From Chiridota heheva (Eukaryota; Echinodermata; Holothuroidea; Apodida; Chiridotidae), in assembly GCA_020152595.1 (NCBI GenBank), contig JAIGNY010002050.1, positions 469,001-533,000 on the forward strand: a DNA stretch of 64,000 nt. The letters run 5' to 3'. Below, in pieces: positions 32,701 to 43,070 of this stretch (its first letter is position 1; the number at the start of each line of letters is the position of its first letter). The position numbers and the translations under genes are program-made. The notes under the pieces were generated by a model. That model saw only the letters and a program-made list of their open reading frames with translations. It did not search any database and was not told the origin of the DNA.

Positions 32701-35700
32701 ACATAGGGTAGGAGTCCATGGGACATGGGATGTGATGCTATGTGGGATATAAAGAAGGATGTCATTGTGGGACATATGGCCGGACATAAGGTGGGACATC
32801 AGGTGGGAAGCCGCTGATGTGGGACATATGGTGGGATGCTATGGGGGACATAGAGAGAGATGCCATATGGGACACAGGGAGAGATGCCATGTGGGACACA
32901 GGGAGGGATGCCATGTGGGACACAGGAAGGGATGCCATGTGGGACACAGGGAGGGATGCCATGTGGGACACAGGGAGGGATGCCATGTGGGACATAGGGA
33001 GGGATGTCATGTGATACATATGGTTGGATTAATGTGGGACATATATGTAGGATGGGATCCATGCGGGACATAGGGTGGGATGCCATATGTGTCATGGTGG
33101 AATGCTATGTGGGACATATGGTGGAATGCTATGTGATACATACTGTGTGGTGGAGTGCCTTGTGGGAGATATGGTGGAATGCTATGTGGGACTAGGCATG
33201 GGATGGGGTGGGATGGCATTTGGTACACGGGATGGGATCCACATGGGACATAGGGTGGGATGCCATGTGAGTCATAGGATGGGATGCCATGTAGGATATA
33301 TGGTGGAATGCCACGTGAGACAAGGGATGGTATAGGATGTCATGTGGGACATGGGGTGGGATGCCATATGGGACATATGGTGGAATACCATGTGGGACAA
33401 GGGATGGGATGGGATGTCATGTGGGACATGGGGTGGGATGCCATGTGGGACATGGGATGCCATGTGGGACTTAGTGTGAGATGCCATTTTTATAATTAGC
33501 CGGGTCATATGGTATGGGTGTCAATTTGCATGGGCATGCGAACCATGGCGGTATTTACCATTCTAGTTTATGTGTAGCAACATGTCTTGTCATTTTCCAT
33601 TGCAGCAAGCTGTTGCCACAAGAGATCCAGGTACAGTAAGTACTTATACAGCACCTGTAACTGGGGCAGGATCAGGTATTGTAGGACTACACAGAGCCGA
33701 GATCAAGCAGGGTGTTAGGGAGGTGATTGTTTGTAAAGGATCAGATGGAAAAGTGGGATTACAGGTCAATGCTGTCAGCAAGGTAAACAAACAAATATTT
33801 GTTTCATTAGTTGATGTTACAGTTTTACTTTAAAATTAGAGAAGTGGTTGGTCAGAGGGGTGTGCATGTAATCAAAATACTTTTCTTACACTACATTGGC
33901 AGTGGCGGCACCAGGATTTTGGTCATGGGGGAGCGAAGGGCAAATTTGTCTGATTGGGAGAAAAATCCTATCAATCGGATAAAATATGTCACTTTACAAA
34001 AAATTCTGGGGGGGAAAGTGGGGGGCGAAGCAATCTTGTGGGGGCAAAGCAATCTCTTGGGGGGGAAATTCCCCCCTCCCGTAGCACCGCCACTCAAATA
34101 CTTTTCGTACACTACATTGGGGATAATTGTCTCTCAGATAAAAATATTCAAAATTGACATTGACATGAAAAATCCAAAAAGTTAAGTGATATTTAGTACT
34201 TTTTCCTTTGGGTTTGAATGGCAGCTGATCATGAACTTTCTAATATGTTCAACGAGACATATGGTTAATCTGTCTGTTCAAAAACGGCCATAGACTGCCA
34301 GATGCGATCACCCATTTGAAGAAATTGGAAAGATTTGCAAAAACTAACTCTTATCAAACTTTTGTGCTTCTTTGATGAAGATCCGTGGTTGTTATGCAAT
34401 TGACGATGACATCATAAACCTTGGGGTGACCTTAGCTAAAACAGATTGGATTTTATTTTGTAATTTGTAGAATTATTGACATGAATAAACCAATCAATTT
34501 TTAAACTGCTGATAAAATACCAGAAAAGAAGGTTTCTGTATTTGAGTAGTTTTGTTTGCCAGTCATTTTGAAATTACCTCAGGTTTAATATTGATACTTC
34601 TGTCATTCAAAAACTATTATTAATTAAGTATTACTAAGTTATACTAAGTATTTATTAGAAATAATAAGAATGGATTTGAACATTCATAACAGAGGTCTTC
34701 AATATCATCCCATGCACGAAAAGTGTATTCATATATTCTAAAGACTCAAGAATGATACGCCATAATAATTTCTTCCCCTCCATCTCAATTTCCGATCTTT
34801 TCAAGAACAATCCTACCTCCAACTTCATCACCTTTCTCCGCAACAGCAATTTATTCCACCTGATCTAAACCTCTCTTTTCTTCCCTTCTCTGTCTTATCT
34901 TCCTCACCTTCCTTTTGTTACCTTAACTTCTTTCCCTTATTCACCTTCTCTCCCTCCCTCCTCCTCCTCTCTGTTCTAACTCAGGCACCTTAGTTTTTAA
35001 CACCATCTTAGCGCATTTGACTCTGACTTGCGGTGATGTTAAACATCAACAAACCAAACCATAATAATTTGCTAGAGTGCTTTTAATTCTTTAATACAAA
35101 ATTATTATTTTTTTGAATAGATTTATCATTATATGTGCCAATTGCATGAAGTAGTTTGATTCTCACAAATATTGTTGATTGTGCACTTCTTTAACCCTTA
35201 CTCTACCACGCTGCGATAGTATCGCCATTTTCAAATCGCCATTTTCAAATCACCTTTTTCTAAAAATAGAATCTGGACTTTTACCACAGTCCTATAGGAG
35301 TAATCTTGGTATCATTTAAAAGTACTCGGATATTTCTTTCACAAATTGTAACTTTTTTATAGGGGTCATATTACAGAATTTTGAAAAAAAAAGTACATTG
35401 AAAAGGGTAAAACTCAAGATTTGATAAAAAGTTTACAAAAAATGTGTTTTTTTTTCTTTCAAATCTTACAATAACTTCAAGATCACATTTTTGCTTCAAA
35501 ATCAAACATGCATGTCCTAAGACATGATAGTATTGTGCACCCAAACCGTACATCCCACATGCTTCTTTGAACCGCCGTTCGAAAGTGCTTGAAATTTCCT
35601 TTCATTTGATGTATAAATAAAGGCATACCCCCTCTATTTAGAGTTAAACGACTACGTGGTGCAGAGGAAACGTACGTGGCTAGCATGCGAGCGCTCCAGG

Positions 35701-38700
35701 TTCAAGTCTCACCATGACCACTGCGTAATTATTTTTCTGCTGCAGCTTTCAGGGGTCTTTTGACTATAATTTCCTTTCTTTCTCAAAATTATAGATTAGT
35801 ATCATTGGAAAGGAAATTTCATTAAGAATCTAAATATGTAACACAAATCTCTGTTTTCAATATTGACAAGAAGTTATACTTCTGCAAAGATTGACCATTT
35901 GTTGACCAACTTTAGCCAAAAATTGCTTAATTTGCATATTTTTGTCCAATATTTCCTAAATTAGCTTTCATTACTCAAAAAATAAATATCTTAGCCTCTA
36001 TTCTAACCAAACTTGTAACGAAAGAAAATGAAAGGAAAGTTGTCAAAAATGCTTATGAAAAAAAAGTTATGAAAATTGGGCTCGCTTTTTTTTATAATTC
36101 CTGGTAGAGTAAGGGTTAATACACTGCACAGAAAATTCCTTGTAAATTAGCATCATTATGTAATTAATGTGATATCAATTTATTCTTTCAGAAACTGATA
36201 AATTATTGAAACACCACTGTCAAAGTGTTACTTGAAAAATCATAAATCTTGAAGAAATGTTCCAGCTGTGGTTCCGTTGTACATTGTCTTCTAGTAAACT
36301 TACTTTTTAAGTCATGGATTGTTTGCTAATAACACACTGCTTGAAAACCCTAAACGTTTGATACGCTACATACAAATTAAAGTACAAATGTTGTTATTTA
36401 TGATATGTTTATAATATGGACATATATTTTAGGAACTTGTATATTGTCCTAGTTTGGGGGAGGGCTGCAGTATTGTTTACTCCACAGTTACTCTGCCATG
36501 TCAGTAATTACAGTAATATTTTTCTTTTAAACCAATTGTTCAATTGCTTTCTAAAGACCATATGTCCCCTGTTGATTTTTTTGGTCAAAAGTGGATGGGT
36601 CCCTGAATTAGAGGCGCATATTTAAGAAATTTTAAATTGTTTTTGCTGTCAATATTCTCTGAATCTGAATTGTTCACTGCTGCTCTAAAGTATATTTCCT
36701 CATTTTCACCAACAGGGAGTGTTTATTTGTTTTGTTGGTAAGAACTCCCCGGCCTCCCTGGGAGGACTTAGATTCGGTGATCAGATTCTACAGATCAATG
36801 GTCAGACTGTCGCTGGCTGGAGCAAATCAAAGGCTATGGATGTCATTAAGAAGTCTTCTCCAGAGAGGATTGTCTTTGCTGTTAGGGACAGGTAAAAGTC
36901 ATTTCAGTTTCATGACATCTTTTGTCCAATTGTTGTACATCTTCACTTTTGTTTGAAGATTTAAAATCTATTTCAGTTTTGATGTGTAGTGTGGAATCTT
37001 GAATATCAGCTAGTGTTTGCACCGGGTCCAAAAATCGGACCGGGTACCGGACCTGCATTATCGGCCAGGTATGCGACAAAGTATTTTCAATATTTTTTTG
37101 CGGAAGTAGTATATGTGTTAAAATCTAACAGTGTACCTTGTAAAATCTTGTGATATTTCTTGTTTTTCAATCGTACCTTTGTTTTTGTAAATAAAGAAAC
37201 AGAATACAAATGTTTCTTGTCTCTTTTATTTACCCGCCTTCATAAAATAATATACGAATTTCCTTTAAATTTCACGTGACGGGTCACTTGGTATTCTGGA
37301 ATATGAAATACACGATTTCACCTCATTAACGCTATGCTGGGAACTACTGGCTGATTCCACGATTCAGTTTACGTTCAAGCTCAGTAACACATAACAATTT
37401 CATTTGACCACAACTTGTGATTGGTACATAATAGGTGTAACAATTTTTTTCAGCAAATAGCAGACACGCTTTCAAAATAACTTGGTAATGTACAAGCACA
37501 ATATATTTTTTCTACAGCATACTACACACACTGCTTGTTGCGCACTGGTTTGGTATTTCTTTCTTTTTTCACAGTGAAGTTTAGAGAGTTTAAGTTTTGC
37601 GCTACATTACGCAGGGCCCTGTGCATTAGGCAGTGCCCTGTGTATAAGGCAGTGCCCTGTGCATTAGGCAGTGCCCTGTGTATAAGGCAGTGCCCTGTGC
37701 ATCACGCAGTGCCCTGTGCATCACGCAGTGCCCTGTGCATCACGCAGTGCCCTGAGCATCACGCAGTGCCCTGTGCATCACGCAGTGCCCTGTGCATCAC
37801 GCAGTGCCCTGTGCATCACGCAGTGCCCTGTGCATCACGCAGTGCCCTGTGCATCCAGTGCCCTGTGCATCACGCAGTGCCCGTGCATCACGCAGTGCCC
37901 CGTGCATCACGCTGCATCACGCAGTGCATCACGCGCCCCGTGCATCACGCAGTGCCCCGTGCATCACAGTGCCCGTGCATCACATTGCCCGTGCATCACG
38001 CAGTGCCCCGTGCATCACGCAGTGCCCCGTGCATCACGCAGTGCCCCGTGCATCACGCAGTGCCCCGTGCATCACGCAGTGCCCCGTGCATCACGCAGTG
38101 CCCCGTGCATCACGCAGTGCTCCGTGCATCATGCAGTGCCCTGTGCATCACGCAGTGCCCTGTGCATCACGCAGTGCCCTGTGCATCACGCAGTGCCCTT
38201 TGCATATTAGGGCAAATTACAAAATACACCGAAAATCAAGGGCTTGTTGTAACAAAATATGCCAGACAAAAAATTATATTGCAATCTCTGGAGATGGGCT
38301 ATAATAAGATTTCTCTCAAATCTGCAAAGTTTATTTTGTCATCACAGTAGGATTAGGGAATGTCTGGTTGAATTTGAATAGATTATTTTACGATGAAAAT
38401 CATACTTCTTATTGGTCCCTTTACTTTAATTCTTTGAACTGGTTTTATGCAAAAGTTAAAGAAAGAAGTTTCTGTAATGATTCATTCTTGTCTTCACAGA
38501 CCGTTTGAACGGGCAATCACCCTCCAGAAAGACAGCGGCGGTTACGTGGGCTTTGTCTTTAAGAACGGAAAAATTACAGCCATTGGGAAAGACACCTCTG
38601 CTGCAAGGAACGGCCTCCTGATTGACCATTCACTGTTGGAAGTCAATGGCCAGAATGTGATTGGTCTTAAGGTTGGTAAAGCTTTCTTAATCATAGCTTG

Positions 38701-40418
38701 CCTCCCAAGTGACAATATGCTAGTTTTAATACATTGAAAAGGGAATTAGGATTATTATTATTAGGATTATTTTCCTTTTTCATTTGTCGTATGATATAGT
38801 ATTACATTCATATTGTTTTAATCTATATCAACAGCTGCATGCCAAAAACATATATCACAGTGCCACAGAAAGAGTGTATCTCATCAAGTTTTGCATTCTT
38901 GGGTCATGAAAGAATTGATGAAATTTAATATAAGAGATCAATATTAAACAATTTACCCATAAGGTTTCTTGGATTGTAGTATATTCTGTTTGGCAAGTTA
39001 ACTTATTCTTATTTCTCATCACAATATTCTTATTTGTCATTTCCATTACTTTGAATTTTTTTATATTTATATATTAAGAAAAAGAAGGACACAATTTACA
39101 TATCTATAATGATGATAAGGATATATAAGTTATTGACCGTTTTTGCCGCTTTTGGCACTTTTACAATAAGAAATTGTGAAGATCTCTGTATTTCTTATAC
39201 TAATCAATTGTTTTTGAAGGGAAGTATTTGCTTTTGGCAAAAAATTCTTTGAAAGTTGAGGAAAGACATACAAAGAATTCAAGATTTACAGCTACATTCC
39301 CATTCATATATCACAAAATTTGCACACATCAAATCTTTTCCATCCCAAAATCCCAAAATTTTGATCCTCCATTACCTGAAAAATGATATATATTTAAAAA
39401 AAGATGTAAATTCTGCTGTAAATATTATACTCTATTGAAATAGGAATTAAATTAGATTTTTTTTATTTTTAAAGCTATTGTACACCTTAATCACTCTCAT
39501 CTTATCATAACAGACTCTCCCCATGACAAATTATTCATTTTCTAATGTTTTTTCTTATTTCTTTGTGTTTCAGGATAAAAAACCGCTGAAATTATGGCCA
39601 GTTGTGACAGAACAATAACCGTTACAGTCATGCCAAATGTCCTCTTTGATCACATGATTAAATGGTAAGTTAATTATGTAATCTTTTCTTTCTATAGAAC
39701 ATTTGTTTCTTGGGACAAAGTTAAGTTAAATCCATATAAGCCATTAGACCCATCTCCGCCTGGACAGGACACCAGTCCATCACAGGTTAACTGCCCAGCA
39801 ATGCTGGTACTCATTTTCACAGCTTAACTGGAGTTGAGGCAAGCGGAATTAAGTACCTTACCCAAGGACACAACACAGCTGCTCAGTGGGGAATCCAACT
39901 TGGTACTACTTATTCCAAACAAGACAAAGAGACAAAGAAAAAGACTAGTAAAAGGATGAAAGAATGCATGCTTAACTTTCATGAGATGAGACTGAAAAGT
40001 AAAAGTTGTCCATATGTGGAAGTGTGAAGCTCCTAGAATATGGCCTATCGCAGGGCAGATCTGGATCAGGTCTAGAAATGTGGCTGGCATGAATGATCAT
40101 TGGTTAAAATGTCATGCAGTCTGCCACAGTGGTACTTCCTCACATATAAACAATTAAAAAGCATCTGTTGGCTCATAGATTTGATTGCATATAGGAGGGG
40201 ATTGCATTTCCTATTAGCTGCTTGTCGAATAATAATGAAATCAATATTTGCCAAAAAAATGTTTTCTACTCTTGTTAAAGCTATGTAAGCATACAATCAG
40301 TTGTAGAAATTTGCAATTGTTTTAAGAACTCTTCAGTTAATGTCTGTTTCTTCTCTTTATCAGTATATCATCAAGCCTTGTGAAGAAATCCATGGACCAT
40401 TCCATTCCAGATGTATAA
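29741..40418 (+). CDS. SDCBP: Syntenin-1-like tandem PDZ adaptor
   Basis: Syntenin is a cytosolic and membrane-apposed scaffold. Its PDZ domains bind syndecan-type C-termini and phosphoinositides, and its N-terminus binds ALIX (exosome and endosome traffic). Coding exons: 29806-29856, 30865-31029, 33606-33782, 36716-36891, 38500-38671, 39574-39664, 40364-40418. All have GT/AG borders and consistent phases. A splice acceptor at 29740 puts 65 bases of 5' UTR before the ATG. N-terminal LYPSL motifs, at residues 3-7 and 45-49, are the ALIX-binding type. PDZ1 is about residues 107-190 (loop KVGLQV) and PDZ2 about 191-272 (loop YVGFVF). The C-terminus MDHSIPDV matches the family. Length is about 295 residues (human 298). 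Anomaly: exon 6 starts GAT then only six A (39577-39582). Seven are needed for DKKTAEIM; taken literally the frame stops at 39616, inside PDZ2. The exon sum is 887 nt, one short of a multiple of three. Confidence 0.95.
30565..30690 (+). mobile_element. CR1-like LINE 3' tail in syntenin intron 1
   Basis: TTCTTTACTAACTCTAGGCA, GGTGGTGGTGGTGTTAG, TTTTTATGGGGTGACTAACC and TTTCTTAGC match the 3' end of the element at 6946-8095. It is extremely 5'-truncated (about 125 bp). Confidence 0.9.
31585..33545 (+). repeat. Composite repeat block in syntenin intron 2 (inverted relative at 54650-57385)
   Basis: It starts near GGTGAGCATGCGAAGCATAA (31590). A degenerate ~28-bp repeat built on GTTAAAGTTTCTTCAGA follows (31680-31960). 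Next come two related modules, each with CATTTGCATA, ATGAACTGAC and AGTATGC motifs (32005-32160 and 32225-32375), and then a long 24-bp minisatellite (32377-33485). The same modules in the same relative order are found inverted at 54650-57385. No inverted ends, coding sequence or target duplication was found. Confidence 0.8.
32377..33485. repeat. Minisatellite, 24-bp core (GGGATGCCATGTGGGACATA type)
   Basis: Units of GGGATGCCATGTGGGACA plus a variable six bases are most regular at 32860-33010, where the period is exactly 24. Elsewhere unit length varies. Because 24 is divisible by three, frames stay open on both strands and yield false proteins ([12 protein letters not shown] repeats). Related arrays are inverted at 54660-54915 and 58468-58860. 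Confidence 0.93.
33870..34120. mobile_element. Short G-rich element flanked by 27-bp direct repeats
   Basis: Flanks: AAATACTTTTCTTACACTAC plus ATTGG at about 33875-33899, and the nearly identical AAATACTTTTCGTACACTAC plus ATTGG at about 34096-34120. Between them is a ~190-bp G-rich segment starting AGTGGCGGCACCAGGATTTT and ending AGCACCGCCACT, so its ends are short inverted repeats (AGTGGCGG/CCGCCACT). A similar start, AGTGGCGGAGCCAAGATTTT, is at 60748. It lies in syntenin intron 3. Confidence 0.7.
34780..35065 (+). mobile_element. RNase H-LINE relative, 3'-end fragment in syntenin intron 3
   Basis: CTTTTCAAGAACAATCCTAC, CTCCAACTTCATCACCTTTC and CGCAACAGCAATTTATTCCA are essentially identical to 42832-42895. 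The tail TGATGTTAAACATCAACAAA CCAAACC ends the copy. It is 5'-truncated and non-coding. Confidence 0.88.
35191..36119. mobile_element. Non-autonomous piggyBac-type element, 929 bp, in syntenin intron 3
   Basis: TTAA at 35191-35194 and 36116-36119 flank inverted ends CCCTTACTCTACCA and TGGTAGAGTAAGGG. The subterminal sequence GCGATAGTATCGCC next to the left end matches the palindrome at the equivalent end of the small elements at 24053-24647, so it is the same family with a different inside. There is no transposase frame. It carries a tRNA-like segment at 35650-35722. Both ends are intact. Confidence 0.9.
35650..35722 (+). ncRNA. tRNA-like segment with pol III A and B boxes
   Basis: TGGTGCAGAGG (35657-35667) fits the A box and GGTTCAAGTCT (35699-35709) the B box. 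They are 42 bases apart, which is a tRNA-like distance. The T stem and anticodon stem do not pair well, so this is a tRNA relic or SINE head, not a working tRNA gene. It sits inside the TTAA-flanked element. Confidence 0.45.
37013..37078. repeat. Short GC-rich palindrome-bearing segment
   Basis: AGTGTTTGCACCGGGTCC, then AAAAATCGGACCGGGTACCG, then GACCTG: paired GGGTCC/GGACC motifs and a GGTACC centre in an otherwise AT-rich intron. It looks like one end of a DNA transposon (hAT-like AGTGTTTGCA start), but no matching second end was found in the intron. Confidence 0.3.
37612..38206. repeat. Minisatellite, 19-bp unit, ~31 copies, in syntenin intron 4
   Basis: The unit is GCCCTGTGCATCACGCAGT. 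Sub-blocks are visible: early units with GTGCATTAGGC or GTGTATAAGGC (37618-37690), a run with ...CCCTGTG... (37690-37870), a disordered zone (37870-37990), a run with ...CCCCGTG... (37990-38120), then the first type again. With a 19-bp period three units make 57 bases and all frames on one strand stay open. The 271-, 164- and 170-codon frames here are therefore artefacts. Confidence 0.97.
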
Positions 40419-42514
40419 GTGAAATGATCTTGGATACGAACAATTGTTGCTCGAAACTGCATCCTTCAAGAAAGATATTTCCATAGACTTTCATGGTGAT
40501 CAAAAAACGATTATAACAGTTGTAATCATTGTTAGATGTGGTCTAAGTAAACTTGTATGTACTTTGTGCATGGAATAGTAAAAGAAGCTTAGAATACTTT
40601 CAAATTTAATAGCAATTTACAATTATAGTGATGGCTTTTATACATGCACATAGCAGTTTTTTTTTTTTAAATCAGTACAGTAGGAAGAAAATCCTGATTT
40701 TTTTTTATCCATATGAGTACTTTATTAAAATTACTGGGTTTTTTTGTAAGTATAAAATGTACATTTTATTAACATTTATCTTACAGAAATATTTTGGTAA
40801 TTCTTGCATGCTGCAATTTGTATTGGTTGTCACATAATTGCTGGAAACTTACTCATTTCTGTGGCATACGATCAGAGCTGGAAGAATCTATGGTACTTGC
40901 CGTTATAAACGTGGGAAAATTGGGATATTACAGAAAGAAAAAAAAAAATCATCATTTTTTTTAATCATTTTTATTTCTCACGTAAACATGTAGTAGATAT
41001 GTGCTCTAAAAATATCCACCATATAATTGTGCGACGAAAAGAACATTAGCACATCGGGATAAACTTTTTTTATGGGTGTTTTTATCATTTCTTACTCTTG
41101 TATAATTTTAGTGAAAGATTTTCTTCTTATGGTAATAAGAACAATGCAGATATTTTTTATTGTTTCTTGTAAAGTATCTGCTGTTACATTGTAAAGTTGT
41201 TCCAGGACATATAACATGTTTGAACTTAAAAGGCCTCAGTTATGAAATGTTCAAACTTTATGGCAATAAGTTTGCAAAATTAAAGACAAACTAGACTAAT
41301 TATACCTAAATAATTAAAGAAAAAGACCAAAGTTAAACATTCTAACTTACAATATCTATTATAAGTATCCTTTTGAAAGTTTTCTTCTTGAGGATAGAGA
41401 AAAGTTCACTACACACCAAAATTCCCAAACTTTTTTTCCTCTTAGCAAACAGTTTGAAGGTAGCGCTGATAAATTCAGGGATATCCTGACCTTATTGATC
41501 AATCTAAATACATATTCTACCAATAATGATTGTAGTATATTTTGTATTTTATATGTATATAGTCTAATGCTGATCAGAAATTAGAAGGATATGTTTTGTT
41601 TATTTTTCTTTTAAAGATCTAGTAACAATCATAAGCCAGATTGCTTTATCTATCCCAAATTATTTCTCTCAAAAAAAAAAATTATGTCAAAGGTTAGATG
41701 ACCATTTTACAGCTAATTGAAGTTTCAGGCCAAAATATGGAAGAAAATATTCAAATTTTTGATGTCATCAAGTGGTTATCATCTGGCTATTGAGGTGTGG
41801 AATTCCTTGGCTTTTAATTGTTTTTCATAGTAGATGCAAAGAAAACAAATGGTTTTTACAAAGTGTTTTTAGAACTTTGCCATACCCCTAATAATCAACA
41901 GTTAGACATTCTTGAGTCAGCTGAATGTCAAGAACAAATTGATATAATTCAAGAAATATCTGTTAGCTGCTAGCAGTGTGCTAAGTTTTGCATAATGAAA
42001 TATATACAAAGATTGATTAGCTAAATTTTGATGTTGTTGGTAACCTGAAATTGTGGTAAGGTGTAAGTTCTAAATACTATTTAACCTGGCTTTTCAATAG
42101 AATCTTGGATACGTTGTTTTTTCTGAGCAATTTTAGTCACATTTCTGTACTTGGAGAAGTGTTGTTGTCGAATGGTCAACTATTGTAAAAAGAAAGTAAC
42201 ATTTTCCTACCGTCAACTTCCTATGGAGATGTGTTATGGGTTACTATATTATGAATCATAGATTAGTGTTAATAGTAATTCAGGAAAATAACTAAATTCT
42301 TACTTCAACAAGAATGTATTGAAGCTAGTTTATTTCTAAATATCTACAATTTAGCAAAAGTTACCTGATTAATAGTCTGAAATATCACTGGCAAAAGGTA
42401 ATCGTTTTCACAACAAAAATACCACTGGCTTAAAACATGAATGTTTGCTTTTTAAGGTTAAGCATGAGTTGTGACTACAGTATGTACTATAATATAATCA
42501 TAATAATATAAACA
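40419..42514 (+). other. Probable syntenin 3' UTR and downstream AT-rich sequence
   Basis: No further coding exon follows the stop at 40416-40418. The sequence is AT-rich and repeat-poor compared with the introns, as a long 3' UTR would be. Exact AATAAA signals are only evident much further on (43116, 43197), past a LINE fragment, so the transcript end is unresolved. Confidence 0.4.
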
Positions 42515-43070
42515 CATCTCTCCTTTTCCTATCCCGCACTCAGACCTCCGTTTCTCCACCTACTGCTACCTTAGTAAGACTCCTGGAATCTCGAGACCAG
42601 TAACAACCTTTACACCATCAAACCCAAAGTAGGGACCAACGTCCCCTTGCACAGTCGCAACCACAGGGAGACTGTTGTTATCATCTGCTTAGACCACACC
42701 TATCTCACCCACTCTCATCTACTTTCCGGCTCCCCTGCTCATCTCTGCCCTACATGCAACAACGATCTCTCGATCGAGCATATCCTCTTAACCTGTCCCT
42801 TGTACCTGAGCTCCATCACAATTTCCGTTCTTTTCAAGAACAATCCTACCTCCAACTTCATCACCTTTCTCCGCAACAGCAATTTATTCCACCTGATCTA
42901 AACCTCTCTTTCCTTCCCTTTTCTGCCTTTTATTACCTTAACTTCTTTCCCATATTCACCTCCTCTCTCTCCTTTCCTCTATCCCAACTCTTTTCTCTCT
43001 GTCCTAACTCAAGCACCTTAGTTCAACACACTCTGGTACTGTCGTTAAACATCAACAACCAAACCATTTT
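42515..43070 (+). mobile_element. RNase H-LINE relative, 3'-end fragment
   Basis: Reads HTYLTHSHLLSGSPAHLCPTC, then LSIEHILLTCPLY, the C-terminal Cys/His motif of the 20710-23951 LINE. It ends with GTTAAACATCAACAACCAAA. It retains about 120 bp more on the 5' side (CAGACCTCCGTTTCTCCACC) than the other short copies. The CPTC pair is kept here, unlike in 28875-29345. Confidence 0.88.

Noticed and set aside
32377-33500. Open frames on both strands rich in HVGH, MWDI and HVPHG repeats
   Set aside because: These come from the 24-bp minisatellite, whose period is a multiple of three; they are not genes.
37612-38206. CRISPR-like regular repeat
   Set aside because: There are no unique spacers, and this is animal nuclear DNA with introns; it is a minisatellite.
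37535-38350. A 271-codon open frame with overlapping 164- and 170-codon frames
   Set aside because: They exist because a 19-bp tandem repeat without stops keeps frames open. They lie in a syntenin intron and no known protein is recognisable.
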